Source: Streptomyces sp. GQFP | Lineage (GTDB): Bacteria > Actinomycetota > Actinomycetes > Streptomycetales > Streptomycetaceae | Assembly (NCBI RefSeq): GCF_021545335.1 | Contig: NZ_CP089312.1 | Span: 4,526,001 to 4,590,000, forward strand | Direction: 5' to 3' | DNA: 64,000 nt | Part shown: positions 1 to 6,411 of the stretch, piece after piece | Layout of the letters: each line of letters starts with the position of its first letter | How positions within the stretch are numbered: position 1 is the first letter of the stretch | Position numbers and translations under genes: made by a program | Notes under the pieces: generated by a model | Database searches by the model: none | The model's input: only the letters and a program-made list of their open reading frames with translations | What the model was told of the DNA's origin: nothing

Positions 1-1
1 C

Positions 2-190
2 ACCCGCCTTCGCGAACTCACGCGGAGCGGCGACTACGCCTACTACGTCGACATCGCCCACTTCATGGCTGGCCTTCCGCTTCCCGAACACACCGCGCGA
101 GCACGGTGGATCGACGGAGAACAACAGACCCGCGAACGATGGCGCCACCTGGTTATGACACGTCGCAATCACCGCGCCACGACTCCTTAG
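2..190 (+). CDS. C-terminal end of an unidentified protein (5' truncated by the window)
   Basis: An open frame runs from the window edge to a TAG at 188-190 with typical high-GC codon use and no start inside the window. The last 62 residues include a YAYYVDIAHFMAGLPLP stretch and a basic tail ending RRNHRATTP. I do not recognise the family. The frame matters because it overlaps any upstream start proposed for the next gene (for example an ATG at 106), which supports placing that gene's start at 247. Confidence 0.55.
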   Translation, partial: TRLRELTRSGDYAYYVDIAHFMAGLPLPEHTARARWIDGEQQTRERWRHLVMTRRNHRATTP

Positions 191-246
191 GCTTTCCGCA
201 CATGCGCAGATCGCTGGTCAGCGAGGCGCGACTACGATCGCCGGTC

Positions 247-1140
247 ATGGACTGGCTGGAGCGCACCGCAATGCTGAGGCAGTGGAGCAGAAGTGGGACC
301 CGCGCTCCGCACAAGCCGTTGCTGTTGCTGTATGCCCTCGGTCGGTTCCAGCAGGATGCCACCGGCGAACTGCGGTACAGCGCGGTGGAGGAGGATCTGC
401 AGCGGCTGCTGACCGAGTACGGTCCGCCGAACAGGACGACTCCGGCCTACCCGTTCCACCATCTGGTGAGCGACGGCGTGTGGGAGGTGCGCACCGATCG
501 CGGACCGGGCAGCCCCGGCAGCGGGGTGCGGGAGTTGCGGGCCGCGGGGGCCACGGGGCGGCTGGCGCCGGAACTGCGGGCGGAGCTGCGGCGTGAACCG
601 GCGCTGCTCGGCCGGATGGCGCGGGTCCTGCTCGACCTGCACTTCCCGCCTTCGCTCCACGGCGACCTGTGCGAGGCCGTCGGTCTGGAGCTGGAGCCGA
701 CGGAGATCGGACAGCTCTCGCCCGTGCGGAGGCGGCGGGATCCGCGGATGCGGGAGAGGGTCCTGACGGCCTACGAGTACCGGTGCGCCTTCTGCGGCTA
801 CGACGGCAGGATCGGCGCGGTGCCGGTCGGGCTGGAGGCCGCGCACGTGCGCTGGTGGGCATTCGACGGCCCTGACGACGTCGAAAACGGACTGTGCCTG
901 TGCTCGCTGCACCACAAGCTCTTCGACATGGGCGTCCTCGGCATCGGTGACGGTCACCGCATCCTGGTCTCGCAGCGCTTCGTCGGCCACAGCCCCACCG
1001 CCCGCGAACACGTCATAGCGCTCGCCGACCGCCCGCTCATCGGACCTCAACCGGGTGCCCACCCCGTCGCGGCGATCCACCGCTCCTGGCACACCAGCCA
1101 GGTCTTCCACGGCAGCCCACGCCCCGCCACGGCCGCCTGA
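247..1140 (+). CDS. Phosphorothioated-DNA-binding HNH restriction endonuclease (SBD-HNH, McrA-like)
   Basis: A 297-residue protein resembling the short Streptomyces type IV enzymes that combine a sulfur-binding domain (SBD) with an HNH nuclease and cleave phosphorothioate-modified DNA. The SBD occupies residues 1-150 with a TPAYPFHHLVSDG segment near 65-77. The HNH domain has a zinc-finger-like C180-x2-C183 and C217/C219, and the catalytic set H200 (EAAH), N214 and H223 (LHHKLFD). The frame stays open to an ATG at 106, but that extension is low-complexity and overlaps the upstream gene; MDWLERTAMLRQW at 247 is the family-like N-terminus. No SRA domain is seen and no dnd genes lie in the window, so it probably attacks incoming modified DNA rather than serving a self-modification system. 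Confidence 0.85.
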   Translation: MDWLERTAMLRQWSRSGTRAPHKPLLLLYALGRFQQDATGELRYSAVEEDLQRLLTEYGPPNRTTPAYPFHHLVSDGVWEVRTDRGPGSPGSGVRELRAAGATGRLAPELRAELRREPALLGRMARVLLDLHFPPSLHGDLCEAVGLELEPTEIGQLSPVRRRRDPRMRERVLTAYEYRCAFCGYDGRIGAVPVGLEAAHVRWWAFDGPDDVENGLCLCSLHHKLFDMGVLGIGDGHRILVSQRFVGHSPTAREHVIALADRPLIGPQPGAHPVAAIHRSWHTSQVFHGSPRPATAA

Positions 1141-1179
1141 CCGTCGAATCGTCGACCGCGCCCACTGGTAAGGAGCGCA

Positions 1180-1204
1180 ATACCAAGAGTATGGTCTCTT
1201 GTAT
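1180..1204. promoter_or_regulatory. Inverted repeat overlapping the antitoxin start; likely autoregulatory operator
   Basis: A perfect inverted repeat CAAGAG-N6-CTCTTG (1184-1201) is flanked by ATA(C)/TAT and overlaps both candidate ATG codons (1191 and 1203) of the RHH antitoxin. RHH antitoxins commonly bind such palindromes to repress their own operon. An AAGGAG at 1170-1175 lies rather far from either ATG. Autoregulation is inference from position and symmetry. Confidence 0.5.
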
Positions 1205-1481
1205 GGCGACGAAGAAGGTAACCGTGACGATTCCCGAGGATCTCCTGGACGAGATCCGCGCGGACGCGGCCGAGCGGGGCCTGTCGGCGTACGTCGCCGA
1301 GGCGCTGCGCTTCAAGCGCGACCGGGACCGACTCCGGGAGCTGGTCGACTGGCTGCAGGAAGAACACGGACCCGTCACTGACGACGAGCATGCGGCTGCG
1401 CTCGACGAGCTGGAGGAACTCGACGTCGCTCATGAGCGACGTCGAGCCGCCGGAAAGAACAACGCCGGAGAGGCTGCGTGA
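1203..1481 (+). CDS. Ribbon-helix-helix (CopG/VapB-like) antitoxin
   Basis: A 92-residue protein. The first ~45 residues (KKVTVTIPEDLLDEIRADAA...GLSAYVAEALR) form a ribbon-helix-helix fold: a basic beta strand, then two helices. The rest is a charged, probably unfolded helix (DELEELDVAHERRR) of the kind that wraps the cognate toxin. The start at 1203 gives MATKKVTVTIPE; an in-frame ATG at 1191 would add four residues and cannot be excluded. The stop overlaps the start of the PIN toxin (GTGA), so the two are translationally coupled. Expected role: neutralise the toxin and repress the operon. Confidence 0.85.
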   Translation: MATKKVTVTIPEDLLDEIRADAAERGLSAYVAEALRFKRDRDRLRELVDWLQEEHGPVTDDEHAAALDELEELDVAHERRRAAGKNNAGEAA

Positions 1482-1903
1482 AGAAGCGAGCCGGTGAGCA
1501 TCGACAGCGGCCGCTCCGTATCTTCGTACTGGACTGTGAAGCCCTCTCCCTCGCGGTGCGCGGTGATCGGAAGATGATCGCCTGGCTCGACCTCGCGGCA
1601 CGCGGGGAGGCCGAGGTGGTGACGTCGCCTATGACACTGGTCGAGGCGTACGACGGCAGAACCACCGAACAGCGCTGGGACTGGGTACTGTCCCGACTCC
1701 AGGTCACCGACATCGGCAAGGACGAGGCCCGCCAGGCCCGCCGCCTCCTGGCCGACGCCAAGTTGCACGGCCACAAGTACGCGATCGACGCCGTGCTCGC
1801 CGTCATTGCGCGACAGCAGAAGGGCCAGGTCACCGTCTTCACCTCGGACGTCGACGACCTGGAGAGGCTGGTCCCGGACACGATCGTCGTCAAGAAGATG
1901 TGA
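1478..1903 (+). CDS. PIN-domain toxin (VapC-like ribonuclease)
   Basis: A 141-residue protein starting with GTG inside the antitoxin stop codon. It has the PIN layout: an N-terminal strand with Asp (VLDCEALSLAV, D19), a central Glu in SPMTLVEAYDG, a conserved Asp in HKYAIDAVLAV and a C-terminal VFTSDVDDLERL. Together these supply the acidic Mg2+ cluster of PIN ribonucleases. Such toxins cleave tRNA or rRNA when not bound by the antitoxin. The RHH antitoxin upstream makes this a type II module. The exact RNA target cannot be inferred. Confidence 0.85.
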   Translation: MKKRAGEHRQRPLRIFVLDCEALSLAVRGDRKMIAWLDLAARGEAEVVTSPMTLVEAYDGRTTEQRWDWVLSRLQVTDIGKDEARQARRLLADAKLHGHKYAIDAVLAVIARQQKGQVTVFTSDVDDLERLVPDTIVVKKM

Positions 1904-2171
1904 CCCGACCAGCGCTCCTGCGGCACCCGCTCCATCGCAGCCAGAACACGAGGGCGACCGTGCACGACGCGTCCGATGCCTGCGGGTGCCCCCACTCCTC
2001 CATGCGCCGGGCGGCGAGGCGTCGGGCGAGTTGTGCACCTCGCGGTGAGGAGACGAACTGCTCTGCGAACGATGGGAGTTCGGGGGTTTCACCGACGAGC
2101 TCGACGGTCTCCGCAAGGAGCGCGGCGCTCCGCCGTGGCTCGTGTCCCGGGGTGGTCGTTCCTGTCGGCAC
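1890..2171 (-). pseudogene. Truncated ATP-binding (HATPase, anti-sigma-like) protein remnant
   Basis: The minus-strand frame encodes LPSFAEQFVSSPRGAQLARRL...ASDASCTVALV. This matches the N-terminal third of the Streptomyces single-domain HATPase proteins (compare PRGARLARLLTAEQL in the intact gene at 20477-20956). The similarity stops right after TVALV, where the ELAANAVTHG N-box should follow; instead the frame runs into unrelated residues and stops. Without N-, G1- or G2-boxes it cannot bind ATP. It is one component of a decayed whiJ-type cassette with the next two entries. The 1904-2309 interval otherwise contains only the promoter region of the next remnant. Confidence 0.65.
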
Positions 2172-2309
2172 GGCTTGTCCGTCCTTGTCTGTCGAGTTGA
2201 GTCGTCCCGTGGCGTACGCGAGTCGTCACGTTCTGTGCTCAAGAGTCGTCCGATCGCCCTACGCTCGACAGGTGACACAGCCTTACTTTTCATCCCGTAA
2301 GGAACGGAA

Positions 2310-2636
2310 GTGACGCTTTGGCCAACGGAATTGACCCCAAGCGAGGAGCAGTTGGAAGAGCGGGTCTCCCTCCGGATGGGGCGACAGGAGCGGCTCTGCA
2401 CGCCCGATCGGCCCGAGCTGTGGGCGGTCCTCGACGAGGCGGTGCTCAGGCGGCCCGTCGGAGGCCAGGTGGTGATGTGCGAGCAGTTGGCGCGGCTGCT
2501 GGGGACCACTGCGGAACCCCACATCACCGTGCAGGTACTGCCGTTCGACCAGGGTGAGCACGATGTGCTCACTGGACATGATCCGATCCGTGATGGAGGA
2601 CAACCACCGTGGAGCGAAGGTCCCTTCCCGAACTGA
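2310..2636 (+). pseudogene. DUF5753 fragment of an XRE-family regulator (remnant)
   Basis: Residues 12-83 (EQLEERVSLRMGRQERL...LWAVLDEAVLRRPVGGQVVMCEQLARLL...PHITVQVLPFDQGEH) match the central DUF5753 region of Streptomyces XRE regulators. The N-terminal helix-turn-helix is missing, and the C-terminal part is deleted after LPFDQGEH, where the frame runs into the start of the following DUF397 gene. The GTG at 2310 has AAGGAACG upstream and may still be translated, but the product would lack DNA binding. The intact counterpart is at 19444-20319. Confidence 0.7.
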
Positions 2637-2812
2637 ACGGCGCCGTCTGGCGCAGGAGCAGCTACAGCAATCAGGAGGGGGGCGACTGCGTGGAGGTGGC
2701 CGACGAGTTCCGGGCCGTCGTCCCGGTCCGTGACAGCAAGGTCCCGCAGGGTTCGGCGCTGTGCTTCGATGCCGCCTCCTGGGCCGCCTTCATAGGCGAG
2801 TTGAAGGCCTGA
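2609..2812 (+). CDS. DUF397 domain protein
   Basis: A 67-residue protein with the full DUF397 signature: W-R-x-SSYS near residue 14, GGDCVEVA, V-R-D-S-K near 45, then F-AAWAAF-like at the end. The GTG start has GGAGGA eight bases upstream. DUF397 proteins are the small partners of DUF5753/XRE regulators in whiJ-type clusters and act in developmental gene control. Here the regulator partner is broken, so this gene may be an orphan. The following 297 bp contain the promoter and leader of the next gene. Confidence 0.85.
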   Translation: MERRSLPELNGAVWRRSSYSNQEGGDCVEVADEFRAVVPVRDSKVPQGSALCFDAASWAAFIGELKA

Positions 2813-2967
2813 CACCACCGTCCCCGAGGCGGCCGAGCCCCGGCCGCCGTCCGTCGTGCGGGCTCACCGGGCCCTTGTCCGCGAGGGTCCGGCGGGCCAC
2901 TGACCTCCCCAAAGAACCGGGGGAAAGAACTACCCACCCACCCTCCCTCCCCGGCCGCGCAGCCCGC

Positions 2968-2985
2968 GTCACCCGTACGAGTGAC
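2968..2985. promoter_or_regulatory. Inverted repeat TCACCC-N4-GAGTGA, candidate operator
   Basis: The near-palindrome TCACCC-GTAC-GAGTGA (2969-2984) has the same half-sites and 4-bp spacing as TCACTC-CCCC-GAGTGA at 21008-21023, upstream of the paralogous gene. Both are preceded by a shared CCAAAGAACCG...GGGAAAGAAC block. Conservation between otherwise diverged intergenic regions suggests a protein-binding site. The ligand is unknown; the adjacent XRE regulator family is one candidate. Confidence 0.4.
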
Positions 2986-3013
2986 CGGCTTGCAGGGGCG
3001 GGATACGGGCGGT

Positions 3014-3019
3014 TACGTT
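3014..3019 (+). promoter_or_regulatory. Candidate -10 element TACGTT for the winged-helix/zinc-ribbon gene
   Basis: TACGTT lies 18 bp downstream of TTGCAG and about 25 bp before the first leader hairpin. The paralogous locus has TTACGCTC in the equivalent place (21064-21071). A transcript from here would carry an ~85-nt leader. Confidence 0.35.
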
Positions 3020-3044
3020 CGCCGAAACAACCGCAAACAGAAAC

Positions 3045-3107
3045 GGCCCTCGACCGGGATTGCAGTCCCGGCACGAGGGCCTGACCGATCAGGAAGAAGC
3101 ACCTTCC
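3045..3107 (+). ncRNA. Conserved two-hairpin 5' leader (copy A), candidate cis-regulatory RNA
   Basis: Hairpin 1: GGCCCTCG (3045-3052) pairs perfectly with CGAGGGCC (3074-3081), with an inner perfect stem CCGGGA/TCCCGG (3054-3059/3066-3071) and a TTGCAG loop. Hairpin 2: GGAAG (3092-3096) pairs with CTTCC (3103-3107) around a 6-nt loop, putting the AGGAAG ribosome-binding site in a stem just before the ATG at 3110. The same arrangement recurs at 21112-21173. That suggests control of translation (or premature termination at hairpin 1) of the downstream gene. The function is inference. Confidence 0.6.
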
Positions 3108-3109
3108 CA

Positions 3110-4027
3110 ATGGCTGAGCCGCAGTCTAACGCGCGCCTGCGCGCCGACGCCGGAGCTCCGACCTCCGGCGTGATCCACGTACGCACCCGTCTCACGGCCG
3201 ACTTCACGGTGATCTCCAACACCCTCGCCCAGCGGCGTGGGAGCGCGGTCACCGTCGGCGTGGCGGCGTACATCCTCTCCCTGCCGGACGGCTTCCCCGT
3301 GAGCATCGCCGCCCTGTGCGAGCACTTCACCGAGGGCGAGATCCTCATCTCGCGGGCGCTGAGAGAACTCGAAGAGGCCGGTTACCTGGAGCGCCGCCGC
3401 GAGCGACTGTCCACCGGGCAGATCTGCACCCGGACGTACTTCTACGACATCCCAGGCGGCGATCCCGACCGGGATCGGGATCGGGATCCCGACGAGCCTC
3501 CCGAGCCGCCCAAGCCCCGCCGATCCCGGAAGCAGCCCGCCGACGCTGCGGTCGCCCCCGCGTCCGCGCCCGCGGAGGAAACGGTGGCCGCGCCCGTACA
3601 GACCGAGGCTGAGGTCGAGGCAGAGGCACCGATCCCGCTCGCCGACGCCGACCCGCAGGCCATCGCCGTACTCGCCGCCCTGCGCCGGGTCGACCCCCGC
3701 CTTGTCCTGTCCGCGCAGGAAGCCGCCCGCCTCGCCCCAGCCGTCACCCGGTGGCTCGACGCAGGCCTCCTGCCCACCCACATCACGGACCACCTCACCG
3801 CACGGCTCCCGGAACATTTCCTGACCCGCCCGGCCGGCATCCTCGCCTACCGGCTCAAGGAGACTCCCCTTGCCCTGCCCGCACCGGCCAGCAGCACAGA
3901 GCCTTCCGTACGTCCGGCGGTTGTGCCCATGCGGAACTGCGACGGCTGCGACCGGGGATTCCGCACGGCGGAACCGGGCCGTTGCCGGGACTGTCGATCC
4001 GGGAACCGTCTCCGTGCGGCCGGCTGA
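3110..4027 (+). CDS. Winged-helix DNA-binding protein with C-terminal zinc ribbon (paralogue A)
   Basis: A 305-residue protein. Residues ~25-110 form a winged-helix HTH (FTVISNTLAQRRG...VTVGVAAYILSLPDG...ISRALRELEEAGYLERRRER). The middle is a low-complexity linker rich in Pro, Arg and Glu with a short (DR)n run from GATCGG repeats. The C-terminus has CDGCDRGFRTAEPGRCRDC, two CxxC pairs typical of a zinc ribbon. It is paralogous along its whole length to 21176-22072. The start at 3110 is chosen from the leader and ribosome site; the frame is open further upstream. Function unknown; a regulator or replication-type protein is possible. Confidence 0.75.
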   Translation: MAEPQSNARLRADAGAPTSGVIHVRTRLTADFTVISNTLAQRRGSAVTVGVAAYILSLPDGFPVSIAALCEHFTEGEILISRALRELEEAGYLERRRERLSTGQICTRTYFYDIPGGDPDRDRDRDPDEPPEPPKPRRSRKQPADAAVAPASAPAEETVAAPVQTEAEVEAEAPIPLADADPQAIAVLAALRRVDPRLVLSAQEAARLAPAVTRWLDAGLLPTHITDHLTARLPEHFLTRPAGILAYRLKETPLALPAPASSTEPSVRPAVVPMRNCDGCDRGFRTAEPGRCRDCRSGNRLRAAG

Positions 4028-4112
4028 GCCAGTGGCTGGGTATGCGGTCCACCCGCAGGTGGGAGCCTTGATATGCGACGATGCGAAACTCAGCGCCAAG
4101 AGGAGGTGGAGC

Positions 4113-4769
4113 ATGGTCGACAGGTTCCAGGACGGGCTTCTGACGCCCACCGAAACGGCCTCCTACCTTGAGATCCCGCAGTCGACTCTCACGTCGTGGC
4201 TGAGGGGCAAGGCCGCCGGAGCACCATTGGTCCACCAGGTCGAGCCGGTACGCAAGGGGCAGCCTTCGGTGCCGTTCATCGCGGTGGCCGAGGCGCATGT
4301 TCTTCGTTCTCTGCGCTCGCTGGGGCTCCGCATGAGCGAGATCAGGGAGGCAGCTGCCGCTGTCCGGGACGCCTTCGACACCCCCTACGGCCTCGTGTCC
4401 AAGCGGATCGCGACGGACGGCGTGGACATCTTCATCGAGCACGGTTGGGGAGATCTCCGCAGAGCCCGCGACGGTCAGGTCCCCATCCAGGAAGTGGTCT
4501 CCGACTATCTCCGCTACCTCACCTGGGAGCCGGGCGAAGACTTCCCCTCCAGCCTGCGACTGAGGCAGTACCCGGACTCCGTCCCCGTTGTGATCGATCC
4601 GAGATTCGGCCACGGTCTCCCCGTGGTGGCCGCCAACCGCGTCGCGGTCAACGCCATCACCGACCTGTGGGAGGCCGGGGAGAGTGTCGAGGACATCGCG
4701 TACGACTACGACATGACGCCCGAGCAGGTCGACGCGTTGTGCCGGGCAGTGGTGCGCCTTGTCGCCTGA
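4113..4769 (+). CDS. VapB45-like antitoxin (HTH N-terminus, DUF433 C-terminus)
   Basis: A 218-residue protein with a strong AGGAGGTGG ribosome site just upstream. Residues 8-75 resemble a MerR/excisionase-type HTH (LLTPTETASYLEIPQSTLTSWLRG). The C-terminal ~60 residues (VVIDPRFGHGLPVVAANRVAVNAITDLWEAGESVEDIAYDYDMTPEQVDALC) are a DUF433 domain. This architecture and the tight coupling to a PIN-like gene match the M. tuberculosis VapB45/VapC45 pair as I remember it. It should neutralise the toxin and autoregulate. Confidence 0.75.
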   Translation: MVDRFQDGLLTPTETASYLEIPQSTLTSWLRGKAAGAPLVHQVEPVRKGQPSVPFIAVAEAHVLRSLRSLGLRMSEIREAAAAVRDAFDTPYGLVSKRIATDGVDIFIEHGWGDLRRARDGQVPIQEVVSDYLRYLTWEPGEDFPSSLRLRQYPDSVPVVIDPRFGHGLPVVAANRVAVNAITDLWEAGESVEDIAYDYDMTPEQVDALCRAVVRLVA

Positions 4770-5145
4770 GTTCTTCCTCGACCGGAATCTCGGTCGTCGG
4801 GTCGCCGAGGGGCTGAGAACCTGCGGGTGGACTGTTCATCGCATCGGGGACGTCTTCCCGGACGATGGGCAGGACGTTCCTGACGAGGAGTGGATCACTC
4901 ACGGTCTCGACCGGTCCTGGGTCCCGCTGTCGAAGGATGGGCGGATCAAGACCCGGGACTTGGAGATCCGGCCTGTCCTGGACCGCGAGGCGGTGCTGTT
5001 CTACCTGGACAACCAGCAGCTTCGCAGCGCCGAGATGGTGGAGCGGCTCGTCGCACGCTGTGATGCGATCCACCGGGCCGTCGAGAATGGCGGTCCCGCG
5101 GCGTACGCCGTGCGGCACGACCGTATTGAGCGCACTTGGCCCTGA
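4759..5145 (+). CDS. VapC45-like PIN-like toxin
   Basis: A 128-residue protein starting with TTG and overlapping the antitoxin by 11 bp. It begins FFLDRNLGRRVAEGLRTCGW and carries DEEWI and LSKDGRIKTRDLEI, the acidic positions expected of the PIN-like (Mut7-C/VapC45) nuclease fold. Its length matches that family. It is the second nuclease-type toxin-antitoxin module within 4 kb. The 5146-5398 interval downstream shows no gene I can support. Confidence 0.7.
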   Translation: MSPEFFLDRNLGRRVAEGLRTCGWTVHRIGDVFPDDGQDVPDEEWITHGLDRSWVPLSKDGRIKTRDLEIRPVLDREAVLFYLDNQQLRSAEMVERLVARCDAIHRAVENGGPAAYAVRHDRIERTWP

Positions 5146-5398
5146 CGCCCGTGGGCGACTGCTCGCGGGCATGCGGACTGGCTGTGGCCCGGTGATCAGT
5201 GCCCGTCCGGCGTGCCGCTGCCCGCCACTTCGCTCCGGGCGCCCACAGGGCGGCCCCGCCAACACCGTCCCTGATCCCACCCCAGAACCCGAACCCGACC
5301 CCGGTACACCGTGCTCTGGAGCGTTCGCGAACTGCTGATGGGCCCTGGCTCGCGCAGAACGCCGACGGGAAGTCCAAGCGCACGTCGTCGCAGGAGCA

Positions 5399-6322
5399 CT
5401 AACGCCCTGCGGTCGGCCGCTCCACCGGTCGACTCACGCCCGTCAGTTCCTCCGACATCGTCCACAACCGTCGGGCCACCTCCGCGTCGCTCGCCGCCGC
5501 CGACCGCCCGACCAGCGTCGGTCCGCCCCGCAGCTCGCCCCGTCCATCGGGCCCGACGTAGCTCGCCCCGGGCAGGTCCTGTGTCGCGGCGTACAGCGTC
5601 GGCAGGGCGCCGGCCCTGTCGTCCTGGGCGAAGAACCTGTTGCCGACCTTCATGAACGCCCGCATCACCGGACTCGCGGCATGGCTCTGCAGGTTGGTCG
5701 CCGCATAGCCGGGGTGGGCGGCGAGGGCGCGGACCGGGGAGCCGGACTCCGTCAGGCGGCGCTGGAGTTCCAGCGTGAAGAGGAGGTTCGCCAGCTTCGA
5801 CTGGGCGTACGCGCGCCGCGGGTCGTAGCCGGACGTCCAGTTCGGGTCCTCGAAGCGGATCCGTCCGTCGGCCCAGCGGTGGGCGAAGGAGGACACCGTC
5901 ACCACCCGGTCGGTGATGTGCGGCAGGAGCAGGTTCGTCAGCGCGAAGTGGCCCAGGTGGTTGGTGCCGAACTGCATCTCGAAGCCGTCCGCCGTCTGCT
6001 GCTTCGGCAGCATCATCACGCCGGCGTTGTTGATCAGCAGGTCCAGCGGTCGGGCCTCCCAGGCGTCCGCGAACTCCCGTACCGAGGACAGGTCCGCGAG
6101 GTCCAGGCGCCGTACCTCCGTGCTGCCGTTGACCGTCGCCGCTGCTGCCCGGCCGCGCTCCTGGTCCCGTACGGCGAAGACCACGTGTGCGCCGGCGCGG
6201 GCCAGCGCGTCGGCCGCGGTGAGGCCGATGCCGCTGTTGGCGCCGGTGACGACGACCGTGCGGCCGGTGAGATCGGGGAGGTGGGGCGCGCCCCATGCCT
6301 TGTTCTTCGTCTTCTCAGCCAT
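5399..6322 (-). CDS. Short-chain dehydrogenase/reductase
   Basis: A 307-residue classical/extended SDR. It has the cofactor motif TGANSGIG (residues 26-33) and DLADLSS for adenine binding, which is NADP-type in many homologues. NNAG is at 98-101, the catalytic Ser pair in TVSSFAH at 144-145, and the YAQSK catalytic tetrad core at 172-176. It resembles retinol-dehydrogenase-like SDRs of actinomycetes, which reduce or oxidise small carbonyl or alcohol substrates; the substrate is unknown. It is transcribed divergently from a TetR regulator across an 89-bp palindromic interval, so it is the probable target of that regulator. Confidence 0.88.
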   Translation of the reverse strand: MAEKTKNKAWGAPHLPDLTGRTVVVTGANSGIGLTAADALARAGAHVVFAVRDQERGRAAAATVNGSTEVRRLDLADLSSVREFADAWEARPLDLLINNAGVMMLPKQQTADGFEMQFGTNHLGHFALTNLLLPHITDRVVTVSSFAHRWADGRIRFEDPNWTSGYDPRRAYAQSKLANLLFTLELQRRLTESGSPVRALAAHPGYAATNLQSHAASPVMRAFMKVGNRFFAQDDRAGALPTLYAATQDLPGASYVGPDGRGELRGGPTLVGRSAAASDAEVARRLWTMSEELTGVSRPVERPTAGR

Positions 6323-6328
6323 GAGTCG

Positions 6329-6400
6329 AATGTAGGCGTCGCCAACAATGCTGTCAATGACAACAATGATGGCAACGACAACTATGCTGGCGATGCCTAC
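6329..6400. promoter_or_regulatory. Shared SDR/TetR control region: consensus leaderless promoter inside nested palindromes
   Basis: On the minus strand TTGACA (6357-6352) and TACATT (6334-6329) are separated by exactly 17 bp; the -10 ends six bases before the SDR ATG, so the mRNA should be leaderless. Outer inverted-repeat arms GTAGGCGTCGCCA (6332-6344) and TGGCGATGCCTAC (6388-6400) match at 12 of 13 positions. TGTCA-A-TGACA (6352-6362) is a second perfect palindrome covering the -35. TetR binding to one or both would block both genes. The promoter is seen directly; the regulator assignment is inference. Confidence 0.65.
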
Positions 6401-6411
6401 ATGGAGCTACG

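Noticed and set aside
1430..2818. Long minus-strand open frames opposite the toxin-antitoxin and DUF397 genes
   Set aside because: Composition and codon use fit the complementary strand of real genes; the only recognisable part is the ATP-binding remnant listed separately.
3466..3495. GATCGG-rich palindromic stretch within the zinc-ribbon gene, considered as an origin or attachment site
   Set aside because: It is a short in-frame Asp/Arg codon repeat in a linker, with no flanking duplication or integrase.
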